A DNA stretch of 64,000 nucleotides, from NCBI RefSeq assembly GCF_040115645.1, contig NC_089541.1, positions 3,348,001 through 3,412,000 on the forward strand, read 5' to 3'. The first letter of the stretch is position 1; each line of letters starts with the position of its first letter. The position numbers and the translations under genes were made by a program. This DNA comes from Euwallacea fornicatus. Taxonomy: Eukaryota; Arthropoda; Insecta; Coleoptera; Curculionidae. This document shows, one piece after another, positions 1 to 12,921 of the stretch. The notes under the pieces were generated by a model that was not told the origin of the DNA, made no database searches, and was given only the letters and a program-made list of their open reading frames with translations.

Positions 1-194
1 ACCTACGAAGGCAATTTCGCAGCAGTTTATGTTAAAGGTCAAAAGTACATAAGAAGCGCCATTGCGAGGGAGCTGGTCTGCCCACATTCCCGTGACGTTG
101 TTATATTCGTCAGAAGGATCTATTTTAAGCCCTTTGTAATGACGTCAAAAGGTATACGTCATCGTTGAACTGATTTGCCTAATTTTCGTATGTT

Positions 195-1808
195 CAGTGG
201 CGGTCATAGGGTAAAGAACGAAATATAAAAAAAATAGAAAATAAGATTGCTTGGAAGTTAACTTTGTAAAAAACAAAACGATTTTTTTACGACGATTTAT
301 TAGACCGCAAAAAAGTCAACAATGTAAATTTGAAGAAAATTGCAACAATCAAAACTAAAAATAAACCTTTTTCATGAAAAAGTCAACAACTCCTGGCACA
401 TATAATTCAGAACGAAGCTTTTTAACAAATAACAATATTTAAAAAACAAACAAAACTTAAAATAACTAATAACGAGCCGCGTAGCCTTTGGTCTTTTCTA
501 CTTCCAAAAAAACGATTTGGCACAACCTTAATTAGTGCCTGGACAACGTTCCACAGGAATAAAGTACTACCCTTGCTAGCGTCGAATAAATTTGGATAAT
601 ATTTTTCATGTTTTGTTGTGCCTAAGCGTTCTTTACATCGTTTCACCAATTTTCAATTGGATTAAGATCCGGACTACGGGAAGGCCGTTTTAGAAGAGAT
701 ACAGAATTCTGGTCGAACCAAGTACGAACGTTAGCTGCCGTATGCTTCGGGTCGTTGTCTTGCTGAAGTTTCTAAATTACCGGCAAGTTCTCTCCGGCGT
801 ACGGGAGCATTACAGTCTTCATAATATTCTTATATTGGATCTGATTCATAATATCCTCAATTTTATGAACAGGGCCTGCTCCGGACCAGGAAAAACAACC
901 CCGAGCTTGAATCGATCCACCTCCATGTTTCACTGTGCTTGTGATGTACTTAAAATTCTATTCCTGATCTGATTCTATCAGATTAATTTTTGTTTCATCG
1001 GACCAAAGAACGTATGTCCGTTGGGACAAGGCCTATGCCTCATGGTCCCTAGCAAACTGCGTTCTAACCCTGCGATTTTTTTTTAATCATCGGTTTTTTC
1101 CGCGCAAGTCATCCATGTAAATTGGTTTCATTTAGACGACGTCTAATTATTCGAACGGATAACGGAGTTTTTATTTTCTCAATTTTTTGGAAAAATCTAT
1201 TTCCGAATTTCATCCGCCATTATCTCATGGATTCTCGACAACTTGTCTGTCTGTTTCAGGATCCGATTTTCGAGGTTTCTTTTTGCGTGGTGAGTATTGT
1301 GTGGTTCCACATTCTTTAAAATCCTTAATTGCATGAAAAATCGTGATTTTAGAACAGTTTACCCTTGTAATATTTTTATACGGTGTCCCAGAGGACTTCA
1401 AATCAATAGTTAATTAATCCGGCAAGTTTTGACATGTAATTATTTTATTTTCCTGATGTTTTTTTCTTTATTTAATTAGTTCTCAGAATCTAAATCTTAT
1501 GAATCTTGCACAAGTATCGCCAGTAGATATCTTAAACTGAGAAATCAACAGCGTTCTTAATTTAGTATCCGTTCTCTGTCAGTTCCTAAAATACGCTGAT
1601 TGCTTTAGTATTTTCATAAGAGGTAGGAATCCCCCAACTTATAAAATAGAAGCTCCGGGATTCCCATCGATACTTTGAAAACTTGGATTCTTACAGTATT
1701 TCCAGATTTTCCCAATACGTTCCAATTTCAGTAAAATAACTCGGCATTACGAATTAAATTAACAAACAAAAAACGTAAAAATGAAGTTAAATTCTATGGT
1801 CGCCACTG
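195..1808 (-). mobile_element. Degraded Tc1-like DNA transposon
   Basis: The ends are imperfect inverted repeats: CAGTGGCGGTCATAGG at 195 and, on the other strand, CAGTGGCGACCATAGA ending at 1808. A TA follows the right end, as expected of a Tc1/mariner TA target duplication; the left TA is mutated to TT. The length, about 1.6 kb, is normal for Tc1. A broken transposase lies inside on the minus strand. The copy looks old and immobile. Confidence 0.8.
430..1420 (-). pseudogene. Tc1-like transposase remnant
   Basis: Read on the minus strand, the segment near 765-720 gives QQDNDPKHTAANVRTW, the second catalytic Asp region of Tc1 DDE transposases. The segment near 710-640 gives RPSRSPDLNPIENW, the third catalytic region. 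These are among the best conserved Tc1 motifs. The following part (about 640-430) keeps an open frame of 75 codons but drifts from the family. Toward the N-terminus (800-1420) the frame is broken by stops and shifts and the helix-turn-helix region cannot be followed. In an active element the product would cut and paste DNA bounded by its terminal repeats; this copy cannot encode it. Confidence 0.8.
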
Positions 1809-1810
1809 TA

Positions 1811-4800
1811 TCTAACACACAGGAGTAAGTAACTAAGTTCAGTGCCAATAAGTATCTCAGTAAACAGATTCTGCTGTGGTGCACAATCTAAGGTTAAGGT
1901 TATTAATAATCCCAGATAAGCACAATTTGTTTAATAAAGTTTTGTAGATTGTACTATGGTTCGTTTAGTTGTTTTTAACAAGTGTTTTGTTGTGTTATTA
2001 AGCAAAAGGTAAATGCGGCTTCTTATTGCCTATAGGGAGTAAAGACGTTTTGGCTTTAAGTGGTTTAGTTAAAGGTGGAATGTTTAGTGCATAATAATCT
2101 TGAATTAAATAATCGTAAAGTTTCTGAAACGATTAATTAAATGTTTACCTTGACGATTAAATACTTCGCAAGGTAAACTGAAGTAAGACATTCTCTCGAA
2201 ACGGCACCTTTCTTTGTATGCGAGCTACTTCTTCCTTCCTGCTTTGCATCTATAAGCAACAAAGATAATTAACGGAAGAAAATTCCCGTAGAATTTCCCA
2301 CTTGAGCCAAATAAAATTATAACAGTGCAATAACAAGTTTTAATGATGTCTATCTCGCTCTTTCTCCCTTAGACGGAGGTAATTGACAGTGCGCTCGCGT
2401 TTTACTTGTAGCCAGTGTGATCTTGGCCTAACCTTGTAACCGATTTAAATTTGTAGTATTGAGATTTGCTACAACGGAATCCCCGAATATGTTCCCTGAA
2501 CTTGGCATACTGAGCAGTTTATCACAGTCAGAGCAGATATGGAAACGTCATACATGATGCATCCAGACAGATCCAAGGTATCTTGGAAAGCGAGGGAACC
2601 TCGCCAAGTATTTTGAGAAATTCCAAGCTTTCCTAGTTGGTTGTTCCCTCGACATTTGAGAAATAAATTCAGAAAGAAAAGAGCGATATTTAATAAATGG
2701 AAAAAAGGGTACTACGTCTCATAAACGTAAAAAACACGTCTGCTACGCATGAAACGCTTTCATGCATTGGATTTCCGTCAATTTCTGAATACAGGTACGG
2801 GTGAAAGGAAGATCAAAATTGACATTGAGAAAGGCGCGGAAATAAGCCTGATCAAGGATCTAAAATTTCTCAAGCATTTTTGAAATTCCTTTTTTCTATA
2901 TCAATGAAGAATCCAGAAATATGAGAAAAATTGACGCCTATTGAAGCTAAACGGCAGTCATTTTTACAGTTTGAAGAAACGGCAAAAGGATAATTTGCAC
3001 CTGCATGACGTGACTCTCAAATGTTTGAATTTGTTAATTTGTCCTGAATAATTTGAGAGCAAAAAATATTTACAAATAGCGGTTCAAGGGAAGGTCAGTC
3101 CTTTCTCAAGTTATCCTTAAATAATCCACTAAGAAAACTTATTAACCTGGGAAATTCGACGAAACTATTAGGTATCTCGTGCAATACTCAAACATTTTGA
3201 AAATCCCATTCCAAAGCTTCTCTCTATTCATGAAGAATCCAAAAATTACGATATTAAGGAAAAATTAACGATGGTTGTGAAACCAAATGACAATTTTTGA
3301 ATATACTTAAATACTACTCAAGTATTTGGTAATTTTCCCCATAAAATTCTTCTCTTAGATGCTTTGATTTCTAAAATTTCTTGACCAATTCGGGAGCGAA
3401 AATATTGAGAAATTATGAGTCGAGAAAATGTGAAATTTTGCTTATGTTTTCTCATCCTGACTGAAAAAATTAATTTCCAAAATTAAAAAGAATGTATCCT
3501 CTGAAAATTTCTCTATACTAATAGGGAATTGAGAAATATATATAGCATAAGGAAAAATAGGCCAGTATTGAAACCAAATACCAATAGCTTTTTTAATGTC
3601 AACAGTTCTTAAGTATTGTAAATTTTTAAGAAATGGTAAATGCAAGGAGAAATTGTGCGGCAAGAAAAGATAAAGATTTTCTTATGTCCTTCTTAGATAT
3701 TATAATTTTAGAAATTAATATTCTGAGAAATTTAAAAAAAAATTTAATTCCTACACAATACAGGGTTTCGACAATCCCAAATGTCTATATATTAATCCAA
3801 AGAAACGCTGCAAGCCAAATCTGAAACTATCCAGAGCTTTCATTTTCATTTCCCTTTGGATTTCTGAATCAATCTTGAGTAATTCGATAAAAATACTTAG
3901 AACAGTGAAGTCATATTTTAGAATGGAAATAAACAGTACGAAATTAGCATTCGTAGGAACCTTAACAGTTTTTCAAAAGAATTTTGAGAATGTCCAGAAT
4001 AAAGTTGAAAAAGATGGAAAAATATCTTTTTTACAAGTTTCCGAGAAATATTGGGAAATAACAAAGTGAGATTTTGCGTAATCAGAACAAATTCAGTTGA
4101 AATGCTTGGAAATCCTTACAGTGACCTAATCTAGATTTTCAAGATGTTGCAGTTACTAGAGTAGAAAATACTGAAAAAGACAATGGGAAAGGTCGAGAGT
4201 GGTTTTAAACAAGGAATTGTTTATTATGTAAAATTTTTAGCTTTTAAAGCACCTAAGGCTCCTTAATTAATTTAGAGGAATTCTTGAGTTTAGTTCCAGA
4301 ACCTCATGAGTGAAAATGAGTTATGTTTTATGAATACTACAGTATCCAATTCGTTCTGTTGTACCGATGATATTGACCCCAGAAACCATTAAAATTCGTG
4401 ACATTGATATAAACGACTTCGTTTGGGTCCCAGTAGTGTCTCCTATAGAAACGACTGTACGTACCGTTTTAGTTTATGTTTCCGTTCTTTGTTATTTTTA
4501 CATGCATGTGATTATGTATAAATTGTATCGTGCATAATAGCTTAATCTTTGTTTAAAATCTATTTATAAGCGTTATTCAGTTAATGAGAGTGAATGATAC
4601 CACACTTACGAGAAGAGCTATAGTAAAATGCTAAAAATAGGAGTGTTGCACGTTGGTACGAGAGGCTGTAAGCACTTTATACGCGTCATTGCTCGTAATT
4701 TGTCTGTAACAGGAGGAAATAGATACGTTTAGAATTATCTAAGACTGGGTGGGGACACAAACAAATACAGCTTCTTGCAAAACATTAATTTTCCATCTAA

Positions 4801-5755
4801 ATGCAATTAGGAGGCGAGTAAAGTTTGGCAGTGGTAGTCTTTTAATTAGTCAGAGAGGTTTAACCGACTACCTGTGGAAATAACTGAAGAATATAAAAAT
4901 CTACAAAGAGAAAGCATATCTCTTACAAAGAACTCCTGCATTAACTATACCTATATGTTTTTACAACCGACGTATAACAGCAGATAAAATCATCTGTAAA
5001 ATGAAAATCGTTTACCTCTCTGCCTCGTGTTTGCACCCTAGAGATGTGCCCTGAAGGGCGATATTCCGGTCCTCGAACGCTCACACAAAACTGAGACGAA
5101 GACTTAGTTTCAGTTTCGGAGCAAAGTTCTGTCTTGAATTTGATTATTTAGGATTGAAAGAACAAGTAGTTATCTCATAATAGAATACCAAAGCAAATAA
5201 CAGAGCGCCCATCCCTATCTTGATCCGGAAAGACCCTTAACCGAGTTTATGCTCTCTTTCTCCCCTGCCATATAACGCCCTTCTATAAGGGTAGAAAAAG
5301 CTATTACCCTCTTGATTTATATTTTTTTATTTTTGTTAATTTAATGCGTGACTCTGGTACAAAATGGCGTTGTCCGGAACTCGTGTCTCCACTATTTTTT
5401 CCTATGCTTTGGGATGCGGTTTTATTTCCGATGTCGCTGATGGTTTGTGTATGAGTCTCCAGAGGCGGAAAGCTGTATTACTGATTACACAACCGAAGTG
5501 GGTATCTGCATGACAACTGGACATTGCTTCTTGTATTTTACATCTACTCTGCAAATACTCATTAAAGTAAGACATATAAATTTGATTTCATTAAAACCAA
5601 TTTCGTTTAAAGCTTTTCAGGGTATTAAATAGCAAGTAGGTCAGTGGGTCAGCTAGATGGTCAGTAGTTATCTTGCCTTCACAGTTAAAGGAAAATTAGG
5701 TAATGGCCCCTTGAATTAAATACTCGATAATTTTAAAACTTAGAGAATTCGGTGC
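1811..5755. other. Intergenic, no gene seen
   Basis: No open frame here looks like protein or shows splice-bounded conservation. The stretch is AT-rich. From about 2580 to 3420 it holds a diverged repeat (separate entry). Confidence 0.5.
2860..3310. repeat. Diverged tandem duplication, about 320 bp period
   Basis: A block near 2874 (ttttgaaattcc, then atgaagaatccagaaat, then gaaaaattgacg) recurs near 3193 in the same order and spacing (ttttgaaaatcc, then atgaagaatccaaaaat, then gaaaaattaacg). The offset is about 319 bp. Short ttgagaaatt/tttctcaa words recur more loosely from 2610 to 4060, so the array may once have been longer. Confidence 0.45.
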
Positions 5756-5985
5756 TTTTATGTAGGAACGAACTTTTTTTGTTGGAAACCTGAAACCTGA
5801 TCCCACAATATCGCATCAAAACCCACCTTTGACCATAAACCCAACAATCCGACATCCATTAAGCGTCCAACGGCAACATCCGTAAGCTCTTTGAACTCGG
5901 TATATAACGTTATTAAGTCAAAACCATTTGGGCTTTTGGTCACGTACTTTAGCATAAAATGTAATGCTCGCAAGCTTTCCTCGTT
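5756..5985 (-). other. Unrecognised protein-like reading frame, C-terminal end
   Basis: I do not recognise this frame. It reads about 75 codons on the minus strand to a stop at 5758-5756 and looks more protein-like than its surroundings: balanced composition, amphipathic spacing, and segments such as LTDVAVGRLMDVGLLGLW and SKVGFDAILWDQVSG. No acceptor or start that I trust marks its upstream edge. It could be the last exon of a gene, or a relic of a retrocopy or chemoreceptor-like gene; the latter idea rests only on a loose resemblance to ionotropic receptor tails. There are no supporting neighbours. Confidence 0.25.
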
Positions 5986-5989
5986 TTAT

Positions 5990-8130
5990 TGCGTTGTTCC
6001 GTATTTTCTCATCATTACTATTATGATTATTATACGTCGGGAGTTGTGTCAACTTTGTTGATTAGTACCTACTGTTGCATGAGTTAATCTATCGCTTATT
6101 AGATCATCTCTGCTTAAGGCCTTTCACCGGCGAATTCTTAAAAATCGTGTTTCCCCTACACTTTCCGGGAAACCATTAAAGCGTGGAGAAGATTTGAGAG
6201 TTTTAGCAGGAGCCCTATTGAGGAGAAGCTTGCCCTAAAGGGTGCCCGCTGCAATAGGGAAATCGTTTAAAAGTGTGTTTTAGAGTTAACAACAATAAAG
6301 AGATTACTGGACAATTTGAGGGTAAATAAGGTACAGTGAATGTGAGCAAACAAGTGAAATTCCCCAATATCGAGCCAAACAAAGGAAAGTAGAGTCCTGT
6401 AGGAACGTCCTAATCACATCGAAGTTTCGGAGTTGCGACGAGTTTTCCGTTTTAGCCGTGGAACGATATATTTTACGAGAGAGGGGCTTTTAGCCCAACG
6501 AGTCGAGCGCTTGATTTATCGGCTGGTTTCATAAACACACTATATACGAACCGGCGCTAAATTATATCGGATAATTATTTAGCGGCTTTTAATGTTGATG
6601 TAATAGATTAACGGACCAATGAAATTCTATCGGATCCAGATGGATGGTGTCTATCGGTCGTAGTTTGTTGGTAGTATTCAGTTACAATTCCAGTCAAAAG
6701 TGACTCAAATGTAAATCGAAAGCTAGAAATTGCATGAGAAAAAAAATGCTATCGAATCAATGGCGAACGCGCGCTTTTCTTGCTTAACTGGTGAATGCGC
6801 CGCAGCCCTGTTAAAAATTTACTGCAAAAACACATTTCTCCACGATGAAAAAAAATCCGTCGTTCACCATCAGAACAGATTTGCAGGACTTAAATAATAT
6901 AAGACACAAAACGTGGTCAAATAAGCAAAGAGCTAACTTGGGGATTTGGGGGTAAGGGGAGACTTTGCGTAACTCGAACGAAATTGGGCCATGTCGTGAA
7001 AGATTTGAGCTCTATCCCGGTTTGTCGCCCAGCCATCGTGCATCTTCGGAAGCCCGGACGTAAACGACACAATATTGCCGGAACAGTTAAACCAAATCGA
7101 AATAAAATTTGAAAGAGCGATTTTTACCTCTCATCCGGTCAAAATCTGGTACGAAGAGACATTATATTTCTGTGAAATTAACTTTTAACTCTGTGAAATA
7201 TATTTTTTCAAAATTTCACTCTAAATTTGATATTTCTCGCGTGTGAAACGGAGAGGAAGTCGGGAAACCCCCATTAGTACTACGAAGCGTTCTTGATAAA
7301 GAACGTCGCTCCCATGTAACGAATTTCTGGTAAAACCACATGTCGATTCCTTTGTGTTGAAATTAGTTGATAAGATTGCGTAATAAAAAATACAAAATAA
7401 AATCATAAAATCAGTCTTGAATCGAGAGATTTATAAAGAACATGAGTTCCGGAATGGGCCAATATATTTTTTGAGTCATTTTTAGGTCTCAGAATATTTA
7501 AACGGACAAACGGGTTTCACCTACGTCGTGCGCTTTTTTCCCGCCCATCTAACGAAGTTTTTGTTGAAATATAGAGTTTTAAGTTTACCAGTGGCATTTG
7601 ATAGGGTGGGTAAGAAACATGTGCAAAAATCGACATTTCTAGATAGCTCTAGTATGCCAGAAATTTTTTTATTTCAACATAAAAAGGCATAGGTAGATAA
7701 GGGCAACATCTCAAGATGTCTTTGGCCGTTACTTGAATGGAAAAGTGCACTTTACCGCACTGCTAAAGTAAGTTTGGTTTTAGGGAGCTACCTATTGTCC
7801 ATGTTTAAAAACGTACCACGTCGCATTTTTACGACAGAATTACGTATTCTCCCAGTTAAAAATATAGGGAATTCTCGAATATATATTTTTTTTACGTGGT
7901 GCTTAATTGGCTCTTGAGTGTAGAAACAAGTATTTCCTCGCACTGAGTGTGAGAGAGATTGGTCCTGTGGGCCTCAAATATGGCCTCTGTAATGTGGGCG
8001 AAAAAACTCCTTTTATGATTTATTAAGGGGGAGAGGGGAATAAAGCTGAAAGATGAAATTGTGCTAGCGATGCCAAGGAATTATGAAAATGCAAACGATT
8101 TGATAAAAAATTTTAATTAATTAGTAATTA
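5990..8130. other. Intergenic, no gene seen
   Basis: I see no coding signal, RNA gene or clear repeat. The sequence is AT-rich with a few G-rich short runs such as 6940-6962. Confidence 0.5.
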
Positions 8131-10550
8131 CAGTGAAAGTCGAATATAACGACGGCGAGGGGACCGAGTAAAAAGGGTCGTTATATCCGGTCGTCTTTAA
8201 TAACAAGACTTGTTTTTTATGATTAGAGAAACATGTGAAAAACCAAATTTTATTTACAAGAATTAAATACTATAACAGATTAATACTGAAACTAAATAAT
8301 TTAATATAACTTTTGACTTATATACAAATACAAATACGTATGTATGGTAAAAACACAATATTTACTCAAATTTGTCGTAATTTTTGTTTACTTTTTACAA
8401 TGTAAGTTAAAACAAATGAATTCATTTTTCTTCTCTATGGGACTGATTTCATTCAGAAGCCTTTTGTCCCTGGAATAACTGTATACCGCAAAAGTGTTCA
8501 GGGTCTTTACGGCTATACCTACAGCATAGGGCTTCTACAATTACTAAGAATCTTCACCACCCTCAGAGCTTTCATCGCTTTCACCTTGGATTTTTTGAAT
8601 AATGAGCACCTCCCTTTGCAATTTGCTCGTCAGATAAAGCACTGTTTGTTTCCAAGTGAGGGTCAACATTTACAAAATCGGTCCATACTTAATCTGATAA
8701 TGTAAGGTTTCCTCATGTCCTTTTTCAAAATCATTATATATGTCTTTCTGGCTACCTCAGCTAAACAAAAGTCTTCAGTTACTGGTACTCCTTCTAAACC
8801 TGCATGACTAAAACAGTCCGTGATATTTTGGGGTGATATCCTGTTTCAATGGTTCAGAAATCATCGTATTGCATCCAAAAGATTAATAATAGCTCGCTCA
8901 TTGTTTTGCTGATTGTTTTCAATAATACTCATTAGCGGAATCTTTCCAAAATGAACTCTCATTGATCTTGTGATACCCTGGTCAACCAGCTGCAGAACTA
9001 ATGTGGTGTTTGGGGGGAGATATTCAACGTTACAATAAAATTGACATTTTTCGGTGCGCCGGACAATTGTCTACCAAGATCAAATTTTTTCTCTTTTCTT
9101 TTTTATTTAATTCATTGTCCTAGTTAACAATAGAAATTTTTATAAATAATTCCGACGTCATCAAGGCTTTTTTATTGGGTTTGTAGGACATAGGTTAGAT
9201 CTTAATATTCTTGAAACAGCGAGGGATTTTCGATTTTTTATAACAATCAACTGGCGCTTATCTGATCCAGTCATATTGGTAGCAATAAAGTCCTTGGACG
9301 TTTTTCCACCTGTGTGCTTCTCACCTTGAAATTTCAGTGTTCTGTTCGGAGCCATTTTGAAAAAAAAAAGATCTGTTTCATATGCGTTAAAAATCTCATC
9401 ATTCTAGTAATTTTTTTCGAATTTCTGGCAACACAGTTCAGCCAGTTTTTTGTTACTGGTGCAGGTACACTAACAGCTTCACTCCTAATTTTTGCATGCA
9501 CAGCGCTATGTCTTTGCGGGAAGCGTGTAATCCCACATTCTGAACATTTATATGCCGGACTTTTATTAATTATTTTGACAAACTTTTCCGCCTTTGCCTG
9601 TAAGATTAAGACCACTAATTGCTGATCTATTACTTCTTTCCTTCGTAAACCATTTAAATAATTTCTCATCAATATCCCCATGATTGGATAACTTGAGTTT
9701 TTGTTTGGTAACAAACTTTCATTAAACGCATCTTTGACATTTTTTTGGTTCTTCCGAATTTCAGGAACAGTCGGACGCGATAAGTGCAACTAATCTGCAA
9801 TGGTATTGTTGCTATCGCCTGCTTCAAGTCTGGAAATGATTATACTTTCCCCCCAATGGACGAAGCTCTTCAGTTTCTTGAGGTCATTTTTGAAACACAA
9901 CTATTATAAGGATGCAAACAAACTGAATACATAGAATCAACACAGTCTCTAATTTGTATAGTCCACGTTCATAATTCAGGAATTTTCCCGATAATTCCTA
10001 TGCTCTCGGCACTCTTTTATAAAAAATTTATGTCTTTGAACCATTTACCGGCACAAAACGTAAATGAAAATATCGACACATAAAAAACTCAGATTCTATG
10101 GCTTATATCAACAAACCCCTTTGTCGTAGTTTTAGTTGCTTGGTGTCGGTTAATGGCTCAAAGAAATTGATTTTTTGGTGTATTTATAGTAATTGGAATA
10201 TAAACTCGACACTGTTAGCATTCAATTAGAAATTCCGCAAGAAGAGACCGTAAATTATAAAAAAAGCGGCGTTTTAGCAGCTTTAGGTACAAATCGCAGA
10301 GAAACCACAACCGTACTTAACCGTAGATATGTCAAATATGCGTACTAAAAGGAAATTTTCTGGGATTTGCCTATGAGGCCGCTAAAGGCACTGAATTTTA
10401 AGAAATGTCGGTCACCCTTTGACTTACTTTTCAGTGTCGACCTTATACTACAATTACTGTACTATATATCCCGTGGCGTCGTATACGTTCGAGTTTCCGT
10501 CGCTATATGCGAGCCGTTATAACCGACATCGTTATTCGCGACTTTCACTA
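8131..10550 (-). mobile_element. Degraded Tigger/pogo-like DNA transposon
   Basis: The left end, CAGTGAAAGTCGAATATAACG at 8131 after a TA, mirrors the right end, which reads AGTGAAAGTCGCGAATAACG on the other strand and ends at about 10550 before a TA. The homology extends inward for tens of bases with interruptions (ggtcgttatatccggtcg on the left). The total length of about 2.42 kb fits the Tigger/pogo branch of the Tc1/mariner superfamily, as does the transposase relic inside. Confidence 0.8.
8440..9905 (-). pseudogene. Tigger/pogo-like (CENP-B/jerky type) transposase remnant
   Basis: Minus-strand frames give, in order, pieces of the expected architecture. Around 9840-9750 is a helix-turn-helix segment with EAGDSNNTIAD, an in-frame stop, then HLSRPTVPEIRKNQKN. 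Around 9700-9440 is the second DNA-binding half (RKEVIDQQLVVLILQAKAEKF, followed after a shift by VTKNWLNCV). Around 9355-9161 is the start of the DDE_1 catalytic domain: LKFQGEKHTGGKTSKDFI, ATNMTGSDKRQLIVI and KNRKSLAVSRI. Further downstream (8990-8700) frames read IENNQQNNERAIINLLDAIRWF and DCFSHAGLEGVPVTEDF, typical of the end of DDE_1. Several stops and frame changes separate the pieces, so it is dead. The family assignment is firm; the exact subfamily is not. Confidence 0.8.
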
Positions 10551-12921
10551 TAATTTACAATCCAGTTACATTATTAACTCCAAAAAATATTTCAAAAATT
10601 TTGTGAAAGATCAAAAGGCAATAGTATAAAGTCCAAGCTTGGCAATGGTAAGTTTAAGTGCCTACCCTAAAAGCTCGTTAATACCAACTACACTTAAATA
10701 CAGATTTTGAATACATTAATTAATCATTAAAACGATTAATTAAAACGAGTATTTGCACCTACGTTATTAAGTCCATTTTTCCTTCGAGTCTTACATTAAA
10801 AATAAATTAGTCCACATAGCAAATTAACATTATTGTGGTGAGTATGGCGATAAATGGTTGCCCAATGTTTACATTATTTATCTCAATAGCATTTTGTCAT
10901 GGTCGGCTGACTTTCGTTTATTAAGTCCTTTTTTATAATTGTGCAAAGCTTTGTTACAGTCCATTATGGGTTGAAATTGAAACGTTTGGCTGCCGCGATA
11001 AGGAAATGCGTTAAAATCTGGTTTTTGGATCTTCCAAAATTTGGCCGAAAAACACGTTTTGTTTGCCATTTTGTTGGGCCGAAGCTTATCGCAGAAGGAC
11101 TGGGTTATTTCAGGTCCACGCGGAAACCTCCAAAATGGCGGAATTGACCGGGCACGCGAAATTATTCGTGTCAATTCAAGCCGGTTCGATTTCTAGAAAA
11201 TATCAGGCGAACGCGATCATTTGCCTTCATTTAAATCGTCAAGGAAACGAATCGGTTCTCGACCGTTCCCTTCAGGTTTATATTAACAACTCCTTAAACT
11301 TGCTTCAGTTTGTACTTCTCGGCATTATCCCGAAAGGCAAAACATTAATCAGCAACATCAAAGCACAGCTTTTAATTAGCTGAATTCGAAAAATCATTTA
11401 AATGTTTACGACTATTAATAAATAGTATTATTCGGTCTCAACCGGTAGCATTTCAATGAAGCCGCCTCAAGGATACTTTAGATAGAAAACAAAGCTGAGT
11501 AGTGATAGTAGTAAGCAGCAGTGATCGGTAGAGGTAAACACGTTTGTTTTGCTTGAAAGTCGGACGTCACTAAAAGTGTTTGGTGTCGGTGAAAAAATAC
11601 CGAAAATGTGGCCCTTTGTGAGCCACAATCAGCGATTCAGGTAGAAAGGAATACCGCTATTATCTTGGCGTCATTATCTCGAAAGCTTATGCCAAACATT
11701 TTTCGTAAAATGCCACAGTCCCAGTAGTGGTTCGAATTTAATCTAGACACGAAGTGGAGTGCTTTATCAGTGCTTATCAGTCAGGTCAGTTAACTCAAAA
11801 ATTAATATTTTCAGTGTTTGTTTTACTTTCGACCCATTCGTACGTGCACCGTTCGTTGTCTATCCCAAATACTTCACTGTGTTGTTTATTTTCGCAAGTT
11901 CGTGTTTTGGTATTCCGCACTCAAAAATAGACTACAGCAGAATAGAGAGAGGTTGGTGATTTGCTTTAGATTACCATAATTTAGTCACTATAGCGAGTTT
12001 GCTACGTCAAGGCCGTTGTAATGCAGCGATAATTAACAACTCTTTCCTAATAGTTATTAAGAGTTAATGGGGAATGTTATCAATTCGAAACAGGGCAAAA
12101 GAGTCGTGGATTATACTGTATGTAATAATTACTGACTTGGGACCATTATGTACGATATGCAGTTATTAATTTCATTGCCAGTGATCAATACGTTGCGTCA
12201 CCAGTCACGTCATCGTCATTAATCATCGCTAGTTTCACCATGGTTAGACAGGCAATAGTTACTATTATATCTTCGCATAGGGTGCAGTTGGGGCTTTATT
12301 TGAGCTTTATCCCCAGGTTGCGGGGCAAAAATTGACCAAAATAATGCGATTTTGTACGGGAAAGCCCCCCGATTGAATAGCAAGATAAATTGCAGAAAAT
12401 TTATTGTATCGATGACGATAAAAAAATACCACTCATAAGGTCACGATGTTTTCCTAGCTGGTGACGTCGAAATGACGTCACACTTCTGCAGGATTTGCCC
12501 CAGGCCGAAGGGAAAATGCCTTGTCCAAGGCAAAACGATCATTAAATAGTGTCGTATTTCGTTCAGGATGTGTGGGTTAACAATAGTAATAAGTAGGAAA
12601 GTTATGAACAGAAATTGAGCTCTCTGTGAAGGTGAAGAAACATCGGTTATATTCTGCTAACCCTTTTTGGACTTGCAAATGACAAGTAGCAGAAGTTCAG
12701 GTCAAACTATTGATCTCAACGGACTATTGCTATAATAGTCACTTGGATGTAGAAACAGTACACCGAATATTCTCAAACTAGGAATATTTTTTGAGTGTTG
12801 TGAAAGCGAAGCTACACAAGTAAAGGAGATGAAAGTAAATCACTTTCATCTCTTCAAGTGATAGAAGTTTAAAAAAACTAGATCAGGTAAAAAGAGATTC
12901 GGCTTGAAATTTTACAAGGTG
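10551..12921. other. Intergenic; possible upstream region of the taranis-like gene
   Basis: I see no recognised coding sequence. From about 10940 to 11260 the sequence is richer in GC and CpG than its flanks and has overlapping open frames of 66-106 codons on both strands, none with a recognisable domain. Two opposed AAAATGGC/GCCATTTT words (11133 and 11064) resemble YY1/Pho sites. A 5' untranslated exon or regulatory DNA of the gene at 15.7 kb could lie here, but nothing proves it. Confidence 0.35.

Noticed and set aside
9314..9625. 103-codon frame on +
   Set aside because: It is the opposite strand of the Tigger transposase relic, which shows real family motifs.
10878..11383. Overlapping open frames on both strands (68-106 codons)
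   Set aside because: They shadow each other in a CpG-richer patch and none resembles a known protein.
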